Origin: Tetmemena sp. SeJ-2015
Taxonomy: Eukaryota; Ciliophora; Spirotrichea; Sporadotrichida; Oxytrichidae
DNA length: 55,306 nucleotides
Direction: 5' to 3'
Assembly: GCA_027382625.1 (NCBI GenBank)
Contig: JAJKFJ010022321.1
Location: 1-55,306, forward strand
The translations under genes were made by a program, and so were the position numbers. The notes below the pieces were generated by a model that saw nothing but the letters and a program-made list of their open reading frames with translations, searched no databases and was not told where the DNA came from. Each line of letters starts with the position of its first letter. The first letter of the stretch is position 1. This document shows positions 44,200-55,306 of the stretch, in pieces.

Positions 44200-46700
44200 G
44201 ACCTCAAAGAGTTGGTATTATTGATTTCATTTAATTATTTATCTTATTATAGGTGCAGTATGTCCACTTCCTCAAATCTTAAACTCAATACTTGTGCATA
44301 ACTCTCAGGAATTAAGGCTAGAAAGTGATGTTATTTAAGATAAGAATTTAAAAAAAAGAAATTTAAAGTGATAATAAATATAAATATTTAAAAGTAATTT
44401 AAAGTTAAATTATTTGTTATTTTACTTGATATTCTTATTAGTAGATTAGAGTTGTCATTTAAGCTTTCCCTTATAATTTATTAAAAGGAAGTTTTGGAAA
44501 AAAATTAATTGTGAAATGAGAAAATTTTTTAACTGAGCTAATATATTCTTTAATTGGTGGAAGGGTCATTATCTCTTTGGACCTGCTCCTTTTTTAATGA
44601 GAGTAGAGTATACTATTTTAAAACTAAAAAAATGACATATTGAGGCCTTCCTCTAAAGTTAATGATCACATGCTTAAAACTCCTCAATTATTATGCTAAT
44701 TTATTTCATTTTATTGAAGTTTTATCTTTAAACTTATCACTTTAAACTCTACGAGCCTTTATTAAAAGATTTTTACATTTTGAAATAAGATGAATTTAAT
44801 ATTTCCCTCAGCATGAGTAACTCAAATAATTTCATAAATTTTTTCACTCAAATATTATCATAGCAAAATTTAACAATCATCAGTAAGCTTTGGATATTTA
44901 TATGTTTTTAAATACTTTAATAAAATTAGAAATTCAAATATAAAATTGTTAAGATTTCTATGAAGATGCTAGTGTGCTAGCTAGTACAAATTAGAATACT
45001 TAAATTTCTTTTTGTTTCTTTTAATTAATTAACTTGTATTAAAATCAGAAGATTTTTAATATATTTATACTACCTAATTTAATTTCTTATTCTTTTTCGC
45101 AAAATAAGTGGATTTTCAAAGTAGCAAGATTTACATTTTACCATTTTTTTCTTAAATTATTCTTAATAAAACTCGTTTATGAGTTAGGTAAAAGAATATA
45201 TTTTATAAATTGAATTTTTAAACTTCGAACATTTTAAAAAATATTACTTTTCTAATATTTAAAAAGATACCATTATTTAATAAAAAAATAATTAAATTTG
45301 TATAAATTTAAATTTAATACTATCTTCATCATTTTTGAAAATGAAATAATAAATTTACATTTTAAAATTGAGATATACCATCAGCAGTTATGAAATCATC
45401 TTTGAATTAAATTAAAAAAAATTAAGATTTAATAAATATAACTCAATTATATTGCTGAATTATTTTGACTGATCTATTAGTTCCAATATATGAAATTCTG
45501 CTAAATATAAAGTAGTCGAAACTATGAAGACGATCTTCCTTGCATTGCAAATAAATTAGATTCAGTGAATTCCAAATTAAATGCAATATTATGGATTATT
45601 TAATATAAAATATAACATATCAGATTGAGTGTATTTAAAACTTAGAATTTTATTTTAGTTCGAACTTTAGGAATTATATGCTTAGACTTGGGAAAATAAT
45701 ATCATTAAATTTTTTTAAAAAAATAGTGTTTAAAATTAAATTAAAATCGGTGATTGATTAAAAAAATGAATGAGGAGTTGTAACTGTATGGCAAACGAAG
45801 TTGATAAAAAGCACTCTGGATATTCAGCTTCCTCCGTATTTAATCAAAAATTAATATGAGATTTCTTTAATCATATTACAGCACCACTCAAAATAGAGCT
45901 ATGATTCGCATTTAAATATCTTGATATTCTAACTCTCCTAAATTTTTGTCACTTATAACTCTTAAATAAAAGCTCCCACACAAAAGGTTGCAAGAATATA
46001 AAGTTATTTAAATTTGATGCTAAATAGAACTCTAATAATTATTTAAATTGAACGCACTTCAATAACCACTCATTTCTTTTTTTTAATTAAACTTATATTA
46101 ATTTTCTTTTTTATTTACCTTATTTTTCCTCCAAATGATTTAATAAAGTTATGTCACACTTTATTTTAATTTAAAAGTCAGAGAAAGAAAACTTTATTAA
46201 AATTGTTCCCAACTTCAATTATAATTAATTTAATAGTATATTAAATATATAAGAAATTCTTTGTTAGATGTAACATTGAAAAAGTAATACAATTTAAAAT
46301 TTATATTTAAATTTATTTTTATATTAAGACCTCTTAAATATTTACTAAGACTCATAATTAAAAAAGAATTTATCTGAAATCTTTAATTATCTAAGTATTC
46401 TGCAATTTAAGAATCAATCTAGATAATTTAATGTATTATAAGATTAGCATTTAATTTTAAAATTATTTTCAAATGAACTTTTAACAGATAGAAGAGAGCT
46501 TTGAAGCGAGTTTAATGTTTTTATATATAATATAATTGAGAATATTTTTTCATTAAAATTTTATGCTTAAATACACTTACAGTAACTCTATTATCCAAGT
46601 TCTCCACATAATAGTTTTAAATATACTATTGGCTGCTGATCCGTTTTTATTTTTCAAAATTATAGTGAGTTGATAAATTTCACACTTCTCTTAAATTTCC
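44200..46700. other. AT-rich DNA, nothing recognised
   Basis: About 2.5 kb with no coding frame, repeat or RNA gene that I can support. Confidence 0.5.
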
Positions 46701-46711
46701 TAAAATAATTA

Positions 46712-47115
46712 TCATTTCAACCCATTTAGATCTTCTTGATAGTTCTGGAAAGTGATATCTCTTTTTCTCTGTATCATTAAGCTTTTTCTTCCCTTTCTTT
46801 ATTTCTGAGATATGTTGGCTTTGCCTTTAATCGCAACTCCCATATTCGATATCAGGCAATCAATCTATTTTTAAACTACTGTCCATTCTGGTTCTTCATT
46901 ATCATAATCTATATTTTTATTTTCCACCAAATGCAAACTTTCGCTATCGTTTTAGGCAACTCTTCATTTGCCATATCTTTCACTTTTCTTTTCTTTATGC
47001 AAGACCTTTGTTGTTTACACCATCCATTTGTTGGCGACTTTTTAATTTTTGTCTGTAAATGCAAAATCTCCTCTCTCAAAACTAAATGCTTAAAGTTAAG
47101 GTGAAGGCGAGTTCG
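46712..47115 (-). pseudogene. Unknown basic protein remnant
   Basis: Minus frame HLVLREEILHLQTKIKKSPT, NGWCKQQRSCIKKRKVKDMA, NEELPKT; then after a one-base slip ESLHLVENKNIDYDNEEPEW, TVVQKQIDCLISNMGVAIKG, KANISQKQRKGRKSLMIQRK and a TGA at 46712. Basic and mixed charged stretches suggest a nuclear or nucleic-acid-binding protein, which is only an inference. The 5' end is not defined. Less AT-rich than its surroundings. Confidence 0.5.
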
Positions 47116-48458
47116 ATACTTTTCAGTTTTCTTGCTTCATATATTTCGTAATATCTCTTTATTTTATGGGTGGGTGTCTTTTATGCTATATCTAATTTAA
47201 ATCCAATTATAATTAACTATTTATATTAAGTTGTCTCTTTCATTTTAATGCTTTTGAATTAAACAGTAATATAAGTTCATTCTCTATTTTACTTGTATTC
47301 AAGGATGTAAAAAGTCTCACAGTTTTAGTTAAACTTGAAATATAATTTTTATGTCTTAATACTTTTTATCTAAAAATTTAATGGGTTTTAAAATATAAAA
47401 CAGCAAGAGTGTGAATGAATAGATATAGAACTTAATGAATGCTTTGAAATCTTTAAAATTAGAAAATATTTAATCTCAATGTTACAATCTTAAGAAAACT
47501 CCATTAAAATGGTTTTAATTTTTAAGATTCAATAATCATCATATATGTATAAATATTTTCAGTTTTTGTATTGGTAGAAACATTATATTTAATATAAAAT
47601 AATTATATAATTTTTGAGAAGGTAATAAAAATCTATAGTCATATTTTATTGACAGTGTCACTCATTTTTTATTTTTAATGGCTTAATTATTAGCTAAAAG
47701 TATTTCCTCTTAGCCCAAGCTCAAATAATAATTTCTCGAACGTTACATTTATTAAAATAAGATTCTTTAAATATTGATAAATGCAGTTTATATAATTTGA
47801 CTCTATAAATTGTAATTATCAGTAATGATTTGCTTAAGCATTTCTTCTTAAAATTACTACTTCCATTATAGTAAATTAATTTCACTTTAAAATTTATTCT
47901 AATAACGAATTTTGCCATTGTCATTTTCTTACCTAGAATTAAAAAGAATTATTGTTTGTTATACATATTATTGAGGACTCATTTACAATAACACTTTAAA
48001 TAACAGTTAAGAATAAGATATAAATACTACTTTTAAATCTATCCATCCATGAAAAGGAAGTCTTAAATTTTCAGATAAGTTATTTTAAGGAAAGAATTTA
48101 TTTCATACTCTTTCTATCAACAAATTAAACATATTAAACAAAATTTTTAAATCCTTAGATTTTATTACTTCTCAAGTTTTATCACATATAAAAAAATTTA
48201 GAAACTAATTAACAGATTATTAGGAGAATATTTTTCAAAAATAATATAAAAAATATAAAAAAAAATATTAAATTTTCTCGTTTTAATTCTGATTAAATGA
48301 AGTTGGAATAATTAATTTGATTATTTATTTTTATAGTAAATTTTGCAAATAATTTTTGTGATAAAAAAATAAATAATTTCGATGAAGAGCTTTGATCATT
48401 ATTAATTTCTTTTATCTTGATATATTTATCATAGTTATAATAATTCTTTAATATTATA

Positions 48459-48773
48459 CATTCAGCCCCGATTTTTCAAACCTTTTGAGTCTCCTTCTGT
48501 AAGGTCTGGACGAACGAGGATGAAGCTCTTGTCATCTGTGTTAAAACTTGGTACTGTAAGCGCTCCTTTTCGGCCGAGTATTGCTACAAAAATGTAAAAA
48601 AAGTAATATTACTTTATTAAATCCCACAATTATCGGGAAATTTATGGATTGAAACATGCTAATTATGAATGGATTTGAAGACACTTCTCTAAAGTTCAGT
48701 AAAAGACTAAACCAGTGGCTACTTACTGGAAAAGCTGAATTCCTAGCCAGTAGTCAAAAATCGGGGCTGAACG
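48459..48773. mobile_element. 315-bp miniature element with captured receiver-domain fragment, copy 2
   Basis: Left end CATTCAGCCCCGATTTTT, right end AAAAATCGGGGCTGAACG; same 315-bp length as the copy at 2024. Both flanks contain TAATATTA, a possible target-site duplication. The receiver motif is more decayed here (MD, TGA, NMLIMNGFED near 48648). Confidence 0.85.
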
Positions 48774-49244
48774 GATAATATTAATTTGTTACTGCAAATT
48801 TATTTTAAAAATATTCTGAGCTTTATCAACAATTTATTTAGGTGTTTTAGACAAAATCTGGACAAAATATTTAATATTTTTAGATAAAAAAATATTTGAA
48901 TATGTACTAAATTTCTATTTAAATTGAAAATTATATTTGAAATTTGTTTATTACATTTAAATTAATAAAAGCTTGCCGCTGAAAATACTTGAAAGATAAC
49001 TAAAATAGTTTATTTATATTATTAAAATAATTATAAAATATAAAGAGAGCATTTAATGTCGAAGACATCCATAATTATTAAATAGAACAAAAAATAATTT
49101 AAAAATTAAAATTATTGGTCATTCTTTTTATATTTAAAATATCAAATCATAAATCTAATGTTGGCTTATCTATTATAAATTACTTTATTCTATTCTAAAG
49201 AAACTAATAATTTATTAAACACTTTTTTCTCATTATAGTCTCTT

Positions 49245-49350
49245 ACATAGGATAGTAATACGATTTACTAACTAGTACTATAACAAGTGCTGGTTTTTAA
49301 TTTGATTTTTATTTATATTCCCTAAATTTTACTTTTACTTTACTTTACTC
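49245..49350 (+). repeat. Approx. 100-bp interspersed repeat, copy 3
   Basis: Begins ACATAGGATAGTAATACG, contains CTAGTACTATAACAAGTGCTG and ends TTTACTTTACTTTAC. Absent from the same place in the other AT-rich blocks, so it is a later insertion. Confidence 0.6.
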
Positions 49351-51203
49351 ATGATAGTCTTTAAATCTTTTGAAACATATTTATAATATTTTATTTTTGA
49401 AATTTTTATTAATTCTTCTTTTTGTATTTGTAAATATTATTGATAAGTAATTGACTTAGAGATAGCGAATATAAATTTCATTACCAGTGAGCTAATAGTT
49501 GCATTTATTAAAAATTTATAAATTGATCATTCTACTTTAAAGGCAAATTTTAAAAATAAAGTAAACTAAATTTTTTTTAACATAATTATACAAAAGAAAA
49601 TAAGTGCGACGGAAATTATTTATTTGAGCACTTCAGCAAATAAATTTAACTAAATATTATAATTATTTAAAAGATTCTCATAAAAATCATTCATTTTATA
49701 ATACTTGGGTAATTAATATATGACCAAATTAGAATTTTGGGAAGTTATTAATCTACACAAGCATATTTATTTAAGAATATTTATTGATCACATACATTTT
49801 AATTATTTATTTATTCATATAATATAAATTTAAAAATATGAAGGAAATTTCAAAGAGTCACTAAGAGATAACTGACCTTGAAGGAAGGCAATTATATTAG
49901 AATCCTATTATGCTTTTTTTTGATTGTTTACAATATTAAAGTTTAAAGATTTAATGTGCTCAAAATTAAATGATGAAGATTGAACAAAAACCACGATTTC
50001 TTAATTTACACTTTAACATCTTTATTTTTATTAATAAAAAAAGACCTCGTTAATATATTTTAAATTAGGCTGTGTTTAAATTAAGTAATTTTTATTTAAA
50101 AGATACAGAATATTTATATATTAAAACTAAAATTAAACCATCATTAACATTACAAATTCTAAAATAAAAATTTAAAGAATCAATATATTTATCCATTTAA
50201 TTTTTTCTCTATTAACTTCAAATGAAGATTAAATTAAAAAAACTATGTTTTATATATTTCACATTTTTAATATTTAAAGAATTAAAAAGACTAAGTTTGT
50301 CTTGATAAAAAGTTCCTTAATTATTTCTATAAATTAAAATTATTTTAATTTCCATTATAAAAATTAGTAATTTGATATTAATTAATATAAAATCTTTGCT
50401 TTTAAATTCATTAATATCAAAAGAAATTTATTTTGGTTGTTTTTTATTAAAATTATATTCAAAGATATTAGTTTTATTAATTTAATTAAACGATTTCCAA
50501 TTTTTTTAATAAGCCGATGAAATTTTAAATTGAAAATCTATTATTATCGTTAGTTTGGAAATTAGATTACAGACGATATTAATTTAAATTAAAAGTTTTG
50601 AGAATTTTAGGCACTCAATTATTTTTTTTTCAATTTTTATAATGATTTATATTAAAAATTTACTATTAAAATTTAGAAATTTAAAATTAAAAAACTTTTA
50701 GATGGAATGAAATGAATGTAATCAGTTTCGATTGTAAAATGGAAAATAATTCCAATTAAATATTTCAAATTAAAACATAAACGATCCCTCCACTCTTTAT
50801 ATATAATTTGTAACATTATAGAAGATAGCTTAATATTTAAATAGTCTTGAATACTTAATAAATATTTAATATTAATTCCGTCTAGCTTTGTCAAATATAA
50901 ATCTTAATTCAAATGTTTAGATTACCTTCACTCAAACAAATCTCAGATTTCTTATAACTATAATAAAATTTATCAACTTCCGAATTCGCAATTATATGGT
51001 GGCAAACAATAAAATATTCTTAATTTATTTTTACTTTGTTAAAGTGAATACAATAGTTCCTCATTTAGATATATTTGAATAAACAAGGAAATATTTTAAT
51101 AATATAATTATAAATAAGAATTTAATTTTAAAAGAAGGCCGATACTAGATTAATGATCCTCTTAAAAATTTATTTAAGCAAGAAGGGATAATAGTACTCG
51201 TCT

Positions 51204-51530
51204 TCAGTGGAAATAATTGCAAAGAGGAAAGTGCAAGAATTAAGGATTATATATAATGCTCTCAGATCTTTTATACTTCCTTTGTTCTAAACGCTATTTA
51301 TTCACCCTAAAGTGTTAAATATATTTTTAGCTGACATGCATTAGTAGGAATCTAAGATTATCACACTCTGATTGTAGATAGTTGAGCTAGGTTGAATTTT
51401 TCACGAGCCCTTCTTTGTCATTCTTGGTCTATCTAAAATAAATTGTTAAATATATTTTGGCAGATCTAATTAAGAATAACTGGATAGAAGAGTATAGCTC
51501 AGATGCTAAATAACAACATGAATTTTGGAA
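51204..51530 (-). pseudogene. Unknown coding remnant in AT-rich block, copy 4
   Basis: Open code-6 frame of about 105 codons to TGA at 51204-51206: ASELYSSIQLFLIRSAKIYL, RQTKNDKEGLVKNSTQLNYL, QSECDNLRFLLMHVSQ and on. Aligned with 40720-41020. No start codon; a one-base slip precedes ASELYSS. Not recognised. Confidence 0.48.
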
Positions 51531-52551
51531 ATATAGAGAAGTCAAATTATCATCTTCAGAAACATAATTGCTTCAGAATTCCTTTCTTGCTTCATTTTAT
51601 AATATGTTACAAAATTCCTAATATAATAGAGTTTATTTATTATATATCAACCTTCTGCTTAAAATCCTTGCTTATAATAAGTTTTAATTATGATTTTCAC
51701 CAAATTTTTATCAAATTAACTAATTAATTTCGATAGAAGGATTTTTATTGAGTTTCTCTTTGAAAATTATCTAATTTAATTTCAATTTTTAAGATTTTAT
51801 GTGTTATCATGAACATTAAATATCTATAAAACTATATTTTTATATAGAATTAAATTTTATTTCTTATTTCAAAAAAGAACTCTTATCAAATTTATTCTAA
51901 CATGATACATTAAACTTTGATTATAAAATTTCATTAAATTTCGAAATAATTTTAATTTTACCTCTCTTGAAGAATATTTTGATACACCTTAGAAACAATA
52001 TATAATATTTTAAATCATTTTATATAGCTACATTTTAATTATTTAAATATTCATAAAGCATAGTTTATATTATTATATATTCTTTAGGAAAATTATAAAT
52101 ATAGATTAATATTAATAAATAAGAGAATTGAAATGAATATAATTCCTATATAAACATTCTCTTATATTCGTAAGTTTGAGGATTAAATAAGTATTGGGAG
52201 AAGGACAATTTTAGATTTAATGATTTAAAAAAATATTAAAACAAAGTATATATTGCTGTAAGATTGCTAAGGTGAAATCTTGGAAATACAGAAGAATGTA
52301 CAAGATTAATTAAAATTCACATATAATAATGATGATGCTGATGATGATTATTAAATTATATTCGATCGTCAATTCCTACCAAAAATATATTTTTTTGTAT
52401 TAATGTAGAAATGGATATTTAGTGTTATATTATACTGAAGAATTTAATACAAAATAGACAATCGTTTTTCCAAAAAATACATGAAGCTGAAGCCTCTCTT
52501 GGCTGATTCCTATTATATTAAGTTAATTTAATTATTAAATTAGTATTTTAA

Positions 52552-52960
52552 ATGTCCTCTTTAACAGCACTATTTGCAGCAATAGCAACTTATTAGATTC
52601 TCAACTCAATCAGAATCGGACACCATCGAGAACGTCAAAGCCACAAGTTGAAACACAAAAGACTGCCTTTCTGACAAAAAAAAGACTTATCTTGGCCGGA
52701 ATGCAGCTTGAAGAATACAGATTTAAGATAACTTTGAACACTTTTGACAACTCATTAGTCTATTCAGATCATCAAGACAACCAAAACCTTCAACTTCAAC
52801 AGCATCAAGAACGAAAACTACAACTCCAAAGAAAAGATAATTAAAAACTAAAATGGAATCAAAATTTCAAAAATAAGTCTTGCCAGTAATGATCTTGACT
52901 AAAATCTACATACCACCTCCTCCTCCCATTAATAATTAAAAATTAATATTTTTAAGCTAT
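52552..52960 (+). pseudogene. Ubiquitin-like relic, copy D
   Basis: ATG at 52552 gives MSSLTALFAAIATYQI. In another frame QSESDTIENVKAT matches the ubiquitin helix SSDTIENVKAK, and further on KKRLILAGMQLEEYRF matches QQRLIFAGKQLEDGR. A TGA lies between. The tail KIYIPPPPPINNQK corresponds to the tail of the relic at 6198. Upstream sequence (GCTGATTCCTATTATATTA) is also shared with the other two relics, so all three descend from one locus. Confidence 0.72.
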
Positions 52961-53185
52961 CTCATATTATAAATCACTTTCTTCAGAGAGTTATCTTTCT
53001 TGATTTTATTTTGACTATCTTCTATCAAGTATTAAATTCTTCAGTATATTGGCCTTTTATTCTTTCAACTCTATAAATAGTTTAAATTAATAGTTAAAAT
53101 ATTAAATTAGAGTAATTTAGAGTATAAGAACTAGTATTATTGGCGTTATAAAACATATGCTCTAATTAATTAAATTAATTACTTA

Positions 53186-54657
53186 ATATTATAGATTTAG
53201 CGTTGATTTTGCGAAATTCTTTTTAAAATTTATTACCAGTACTTATAGTTAAGTTTTTATTGATGAGATCCCTACTGTAGTTCTTCATTCTCCTTGGCTG
53301 TTGAAAAGTGGTCTTTTTGCGCCATCTAGGGCTCATTGGATAGCTCTTGCAAAATTAGCTGGACTTTATCCTGTGCGTTGACCCTCTATCTGCTTTCCTC
53401 ATTGAGTTAACTGGACTTTAATGTGGCAGGTGCCAATTGTTCATAAATGCAACCCCCTAATTATTTTGCCCTCACAAATTGAGGATTCAGCCAGAGTCAA
53501 CAGGATCATTGTTTCTCCCCTTGAGCTGCTCTTTCCATTGATACCCATATTGCTAGGGTTTAGAGAATAAAAAAATAATTTGAATTTAGAGATGCTTTAT
53601 TTAAAAATTATATCATACTAAAAAAACAATGTAAAGCTGATTGACTTTGGATTTGCTAAAAAATAAAAAAACTAAAATTATTTGAACTATAATAGAAGAA
53701 AAAAAGAATTTTTAGAGATGGAGTTGATAATATCTGAGAAACAGAATGGTTTTTAGAAATTATTTAAAGTTAGAAATGGTTTATCATAATTTTCAGACGT
53801 TATAAATCACACTTTTTAATTAATTAGTTAATAGTAATCGCTAATTAAAAAACCACTGATCTGGGGTGGGGTTCGAACATTCGTCCTCCAATCATAAATC
53901 AGACTCAATAGAAGGAATACCATTGAGCGGAGCGGAGTCTGATTTATGATTGGAGGACGAATGTTCGAACCCCACCCCAGATCAGTGGTTTTTTAATTAG
54001 CGATTACTAATTAACTAATTAATTAAAAAGTGTGATTTATAACGTCTGAAAATTATGATAAACCATTTCTAACTTTAAATAATTTCTAAAAACCATTCTG
54101 TTTCACAGATATTATCAACTCCATCTCTAAAAATTCTTTTTTTCTTCTATTATAGTTCAAATAATTTTAGTTTTTTTTATTTTTTAGCAAATCCAAAGTC
54201 AATCAGCTTTACATTGTTTTTTTAGTATGATATAATTTTTAAATAAAGCATCTCTAAATTCAAATTATTTTTTTATTCTCTAAACCCTAGCAATATGGGT
54301 ATCAATTGAAAGAGCAGCTCAAGGGGAGAAACAATGATCCTGTTGACTCTGGCTGAATCCTCAATTTGTGAGGGCAAAATAATTAGGGGGTTGCATTTAT
54401 GAACAATTGGCACCTGCCACATTAAAGTCCAGTTAACTCAATGAGGAAAGCAGATAGAGGGTCAACGCACAGGATAAAGTCCAGCTAATTTTGCAAGAGC
54501 TATCCAATGAGCCCTAGATGGCAAAAAGACCACTTTTTCAACAGCCAAGGAGAATGAAGAACTACAGTAGGGATCTCATCAATTAAAAACTTAACTATAA
54601 GTACTGGTAATAAATTTTAAAAAGAATTTCGCAAAATCAACGCTAAATCTATAATAT
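53186..54657. repeat. 1.47-kb near-perfect palindrome
   Basis: Left arm 53186-53906 and right arm 53935-54657 are inverted copies of about 720 bp, nearly identical, around a 28-bp spacer. Near the centre each arm carries GTTCGAACCCCACCCC, a perfect match to the B-box core (GTTCGA) of tRNA genes, next to AGCGGAGCGGAGTCTGATT. No long protein frame was recognised. High arm identity means either recent formation or gene conversion. Confidence 0.92.
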
Positions 54658-54723
54658 AGATGGAGTTAGCTAATTTAATTTTTATTATTTTTGTGATAAT
54701 AATTTATATATTATTGAGAAGTC

Positions 54724-55306
54724 GGGGGGGGGCCTTTCCTCGACAGTAAAATTTTATAATGAAAAAAGGTAAGAAAAAAATATGTTTCTAGGGTAAGTTT
54801 TGCTCCTAAATCTGATTCTTCCAGTTATAGAGGCCTGTTCGAACATCTAAGGCTTCAAATTTTAATCCTAATTTAGTCACATAGAGGCCAACTGCACCTA
54901 AATATAATCTATATTTTATGATAACTTTTCGCTATTGTAAAATAAATTTAAAGTGCAAATTTTAAAGAATCCAACATTTCTTAGAGAACCAAACATTTAA
55001 TTCATGAATTAGCGGCTAATGCTGCAATTTTCCAGCTATACTTCTTTGGGGTTATAACTGAAGCATTATTATATATTCACAAATGTTGGATTCTTTAAAA
55101 TTTGCACTTTAAATTTATTTTAGCAATTGGCTAAAATATAGATTAAATTTTGTGCAAATTGCCTCTATGTGACTAATTAGGATTAAATTTGAAGCCTTAG
55201 ATGTTCAAAAGGCCTCTAAACTGGAAGAATCAGATTTAGGAGCAAAACTTACCTAGAACATATTTTTTTTACCTTTTTCATTTAAAATTTTACTTGAGGG
55301 AAAGGG
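54724..55306. mobile_element. Foldback element with G-run end, cut by the right edge
   Basis: Left arm from 54724 (nine G, then CCTTTCCTCG) to about 54985; right arm from about 55075 to the window edge, in inverted order, ending GAGGGAAAGGG just before the expected C run. Arms are about 85-90 percent alike by eye. The end CCTTTCCTCG is shared with the element at 3596-4407, so both belong to one family. No gene seen. Confidence 0.8.

Larger units (their letters stand above)
47400..52260. repeat. AT-rich repeated block, copy 4
   Basis: The fourth copy of the block, with anchors listed for copy 1 and especially close to copy 3. It is interrupted by the 315-bp element at 48459-48773 and the short repeat at 49245. 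A GAT/ATG microsatellite lies just beyond it near 52330. Confidence 0.78.

Noticed and set aside
53860..54000. Functional tRNA gene at the palindrome centre
   Set aside because: The B-box matches but the T-stem does not pair and no full cloverleaf can be drawn; kept only as tRNA-like.

Overview
The window looks like germline (micronuclear, unrearranged) DNA of a ciliate, most like the spirotrich type (Oxytricha/Stylonychia relatives). It is strongly AT-rich and seems to have almost no long genes, because TAA and TAG are read as Gln and only TGA stops. Read that way, several genes open up. The clearest proof is a zinc-finger gene present twice: the codon after its CPEC motif is TAG in one copy and TAA in the other. 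Genes carry introns of 34-48 nt that start GTA and end AG. They are also cut by short AT-rich inserts of 37-372 bp, each flanked by a 3-8 bp direct repeat. Removing an insert plus one repeat joins the coding frame, which is how internal eliminated sequences (IESs) and their pointers behave. I can place five IES sites, four of them in two paralogous copies each.

Layout. 1-408: broken GC-rich transposase fragment. 590-9446 (copy A) and 16294-24237 (copy B): a duplicated gene block, mostly on the minus strand, with a coiled-coil/TLDc gene, a coiled-coil gene, a small plus-strand gene, a ubiquitin-like relic, a RING zinc-finger gene and a short paralog of that gene's N-terminus. Copy A is more decayed and carries three inserted elements; copy B carries a different one. 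About 11000-15420, 24800-27990 plus 33640-35300, 37330-43330 and 47400-52260: four diverged copies of an AT-rich, mostly non-coding block. The whole window is therefore an old array of long repeated units. A third ubiquitin-like relic lies at 52552.

About 28000-33620: a GC-rich transposon-like island with three or four ORFs on the plus strand and a Tc1/mariner-IS630 transposase on the minus strand. It splits the second copy of the AT-rich block. 36430-37960 and parts of 2500-2800, 28000-29200 and 32500-32780 show stretched homopolymers that look like poor base calling. The right end, 53186-55306, is two giant inverted repeats. Smaller elements include a 315-bp miniature element carrying a piece of a response-regulator receiver domain, foldback elements that end in G/C runs, and a GC-rich palindrome whose arms both begin a reading frame.

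Most genes here look duplicated and partly decayed, so it is not possible to say from sequence alone which reach the somatic genome. No CRISPR array, rRNA gene or convincing tRNA gene was seen. All translations below use TAA/TAG = Gln.
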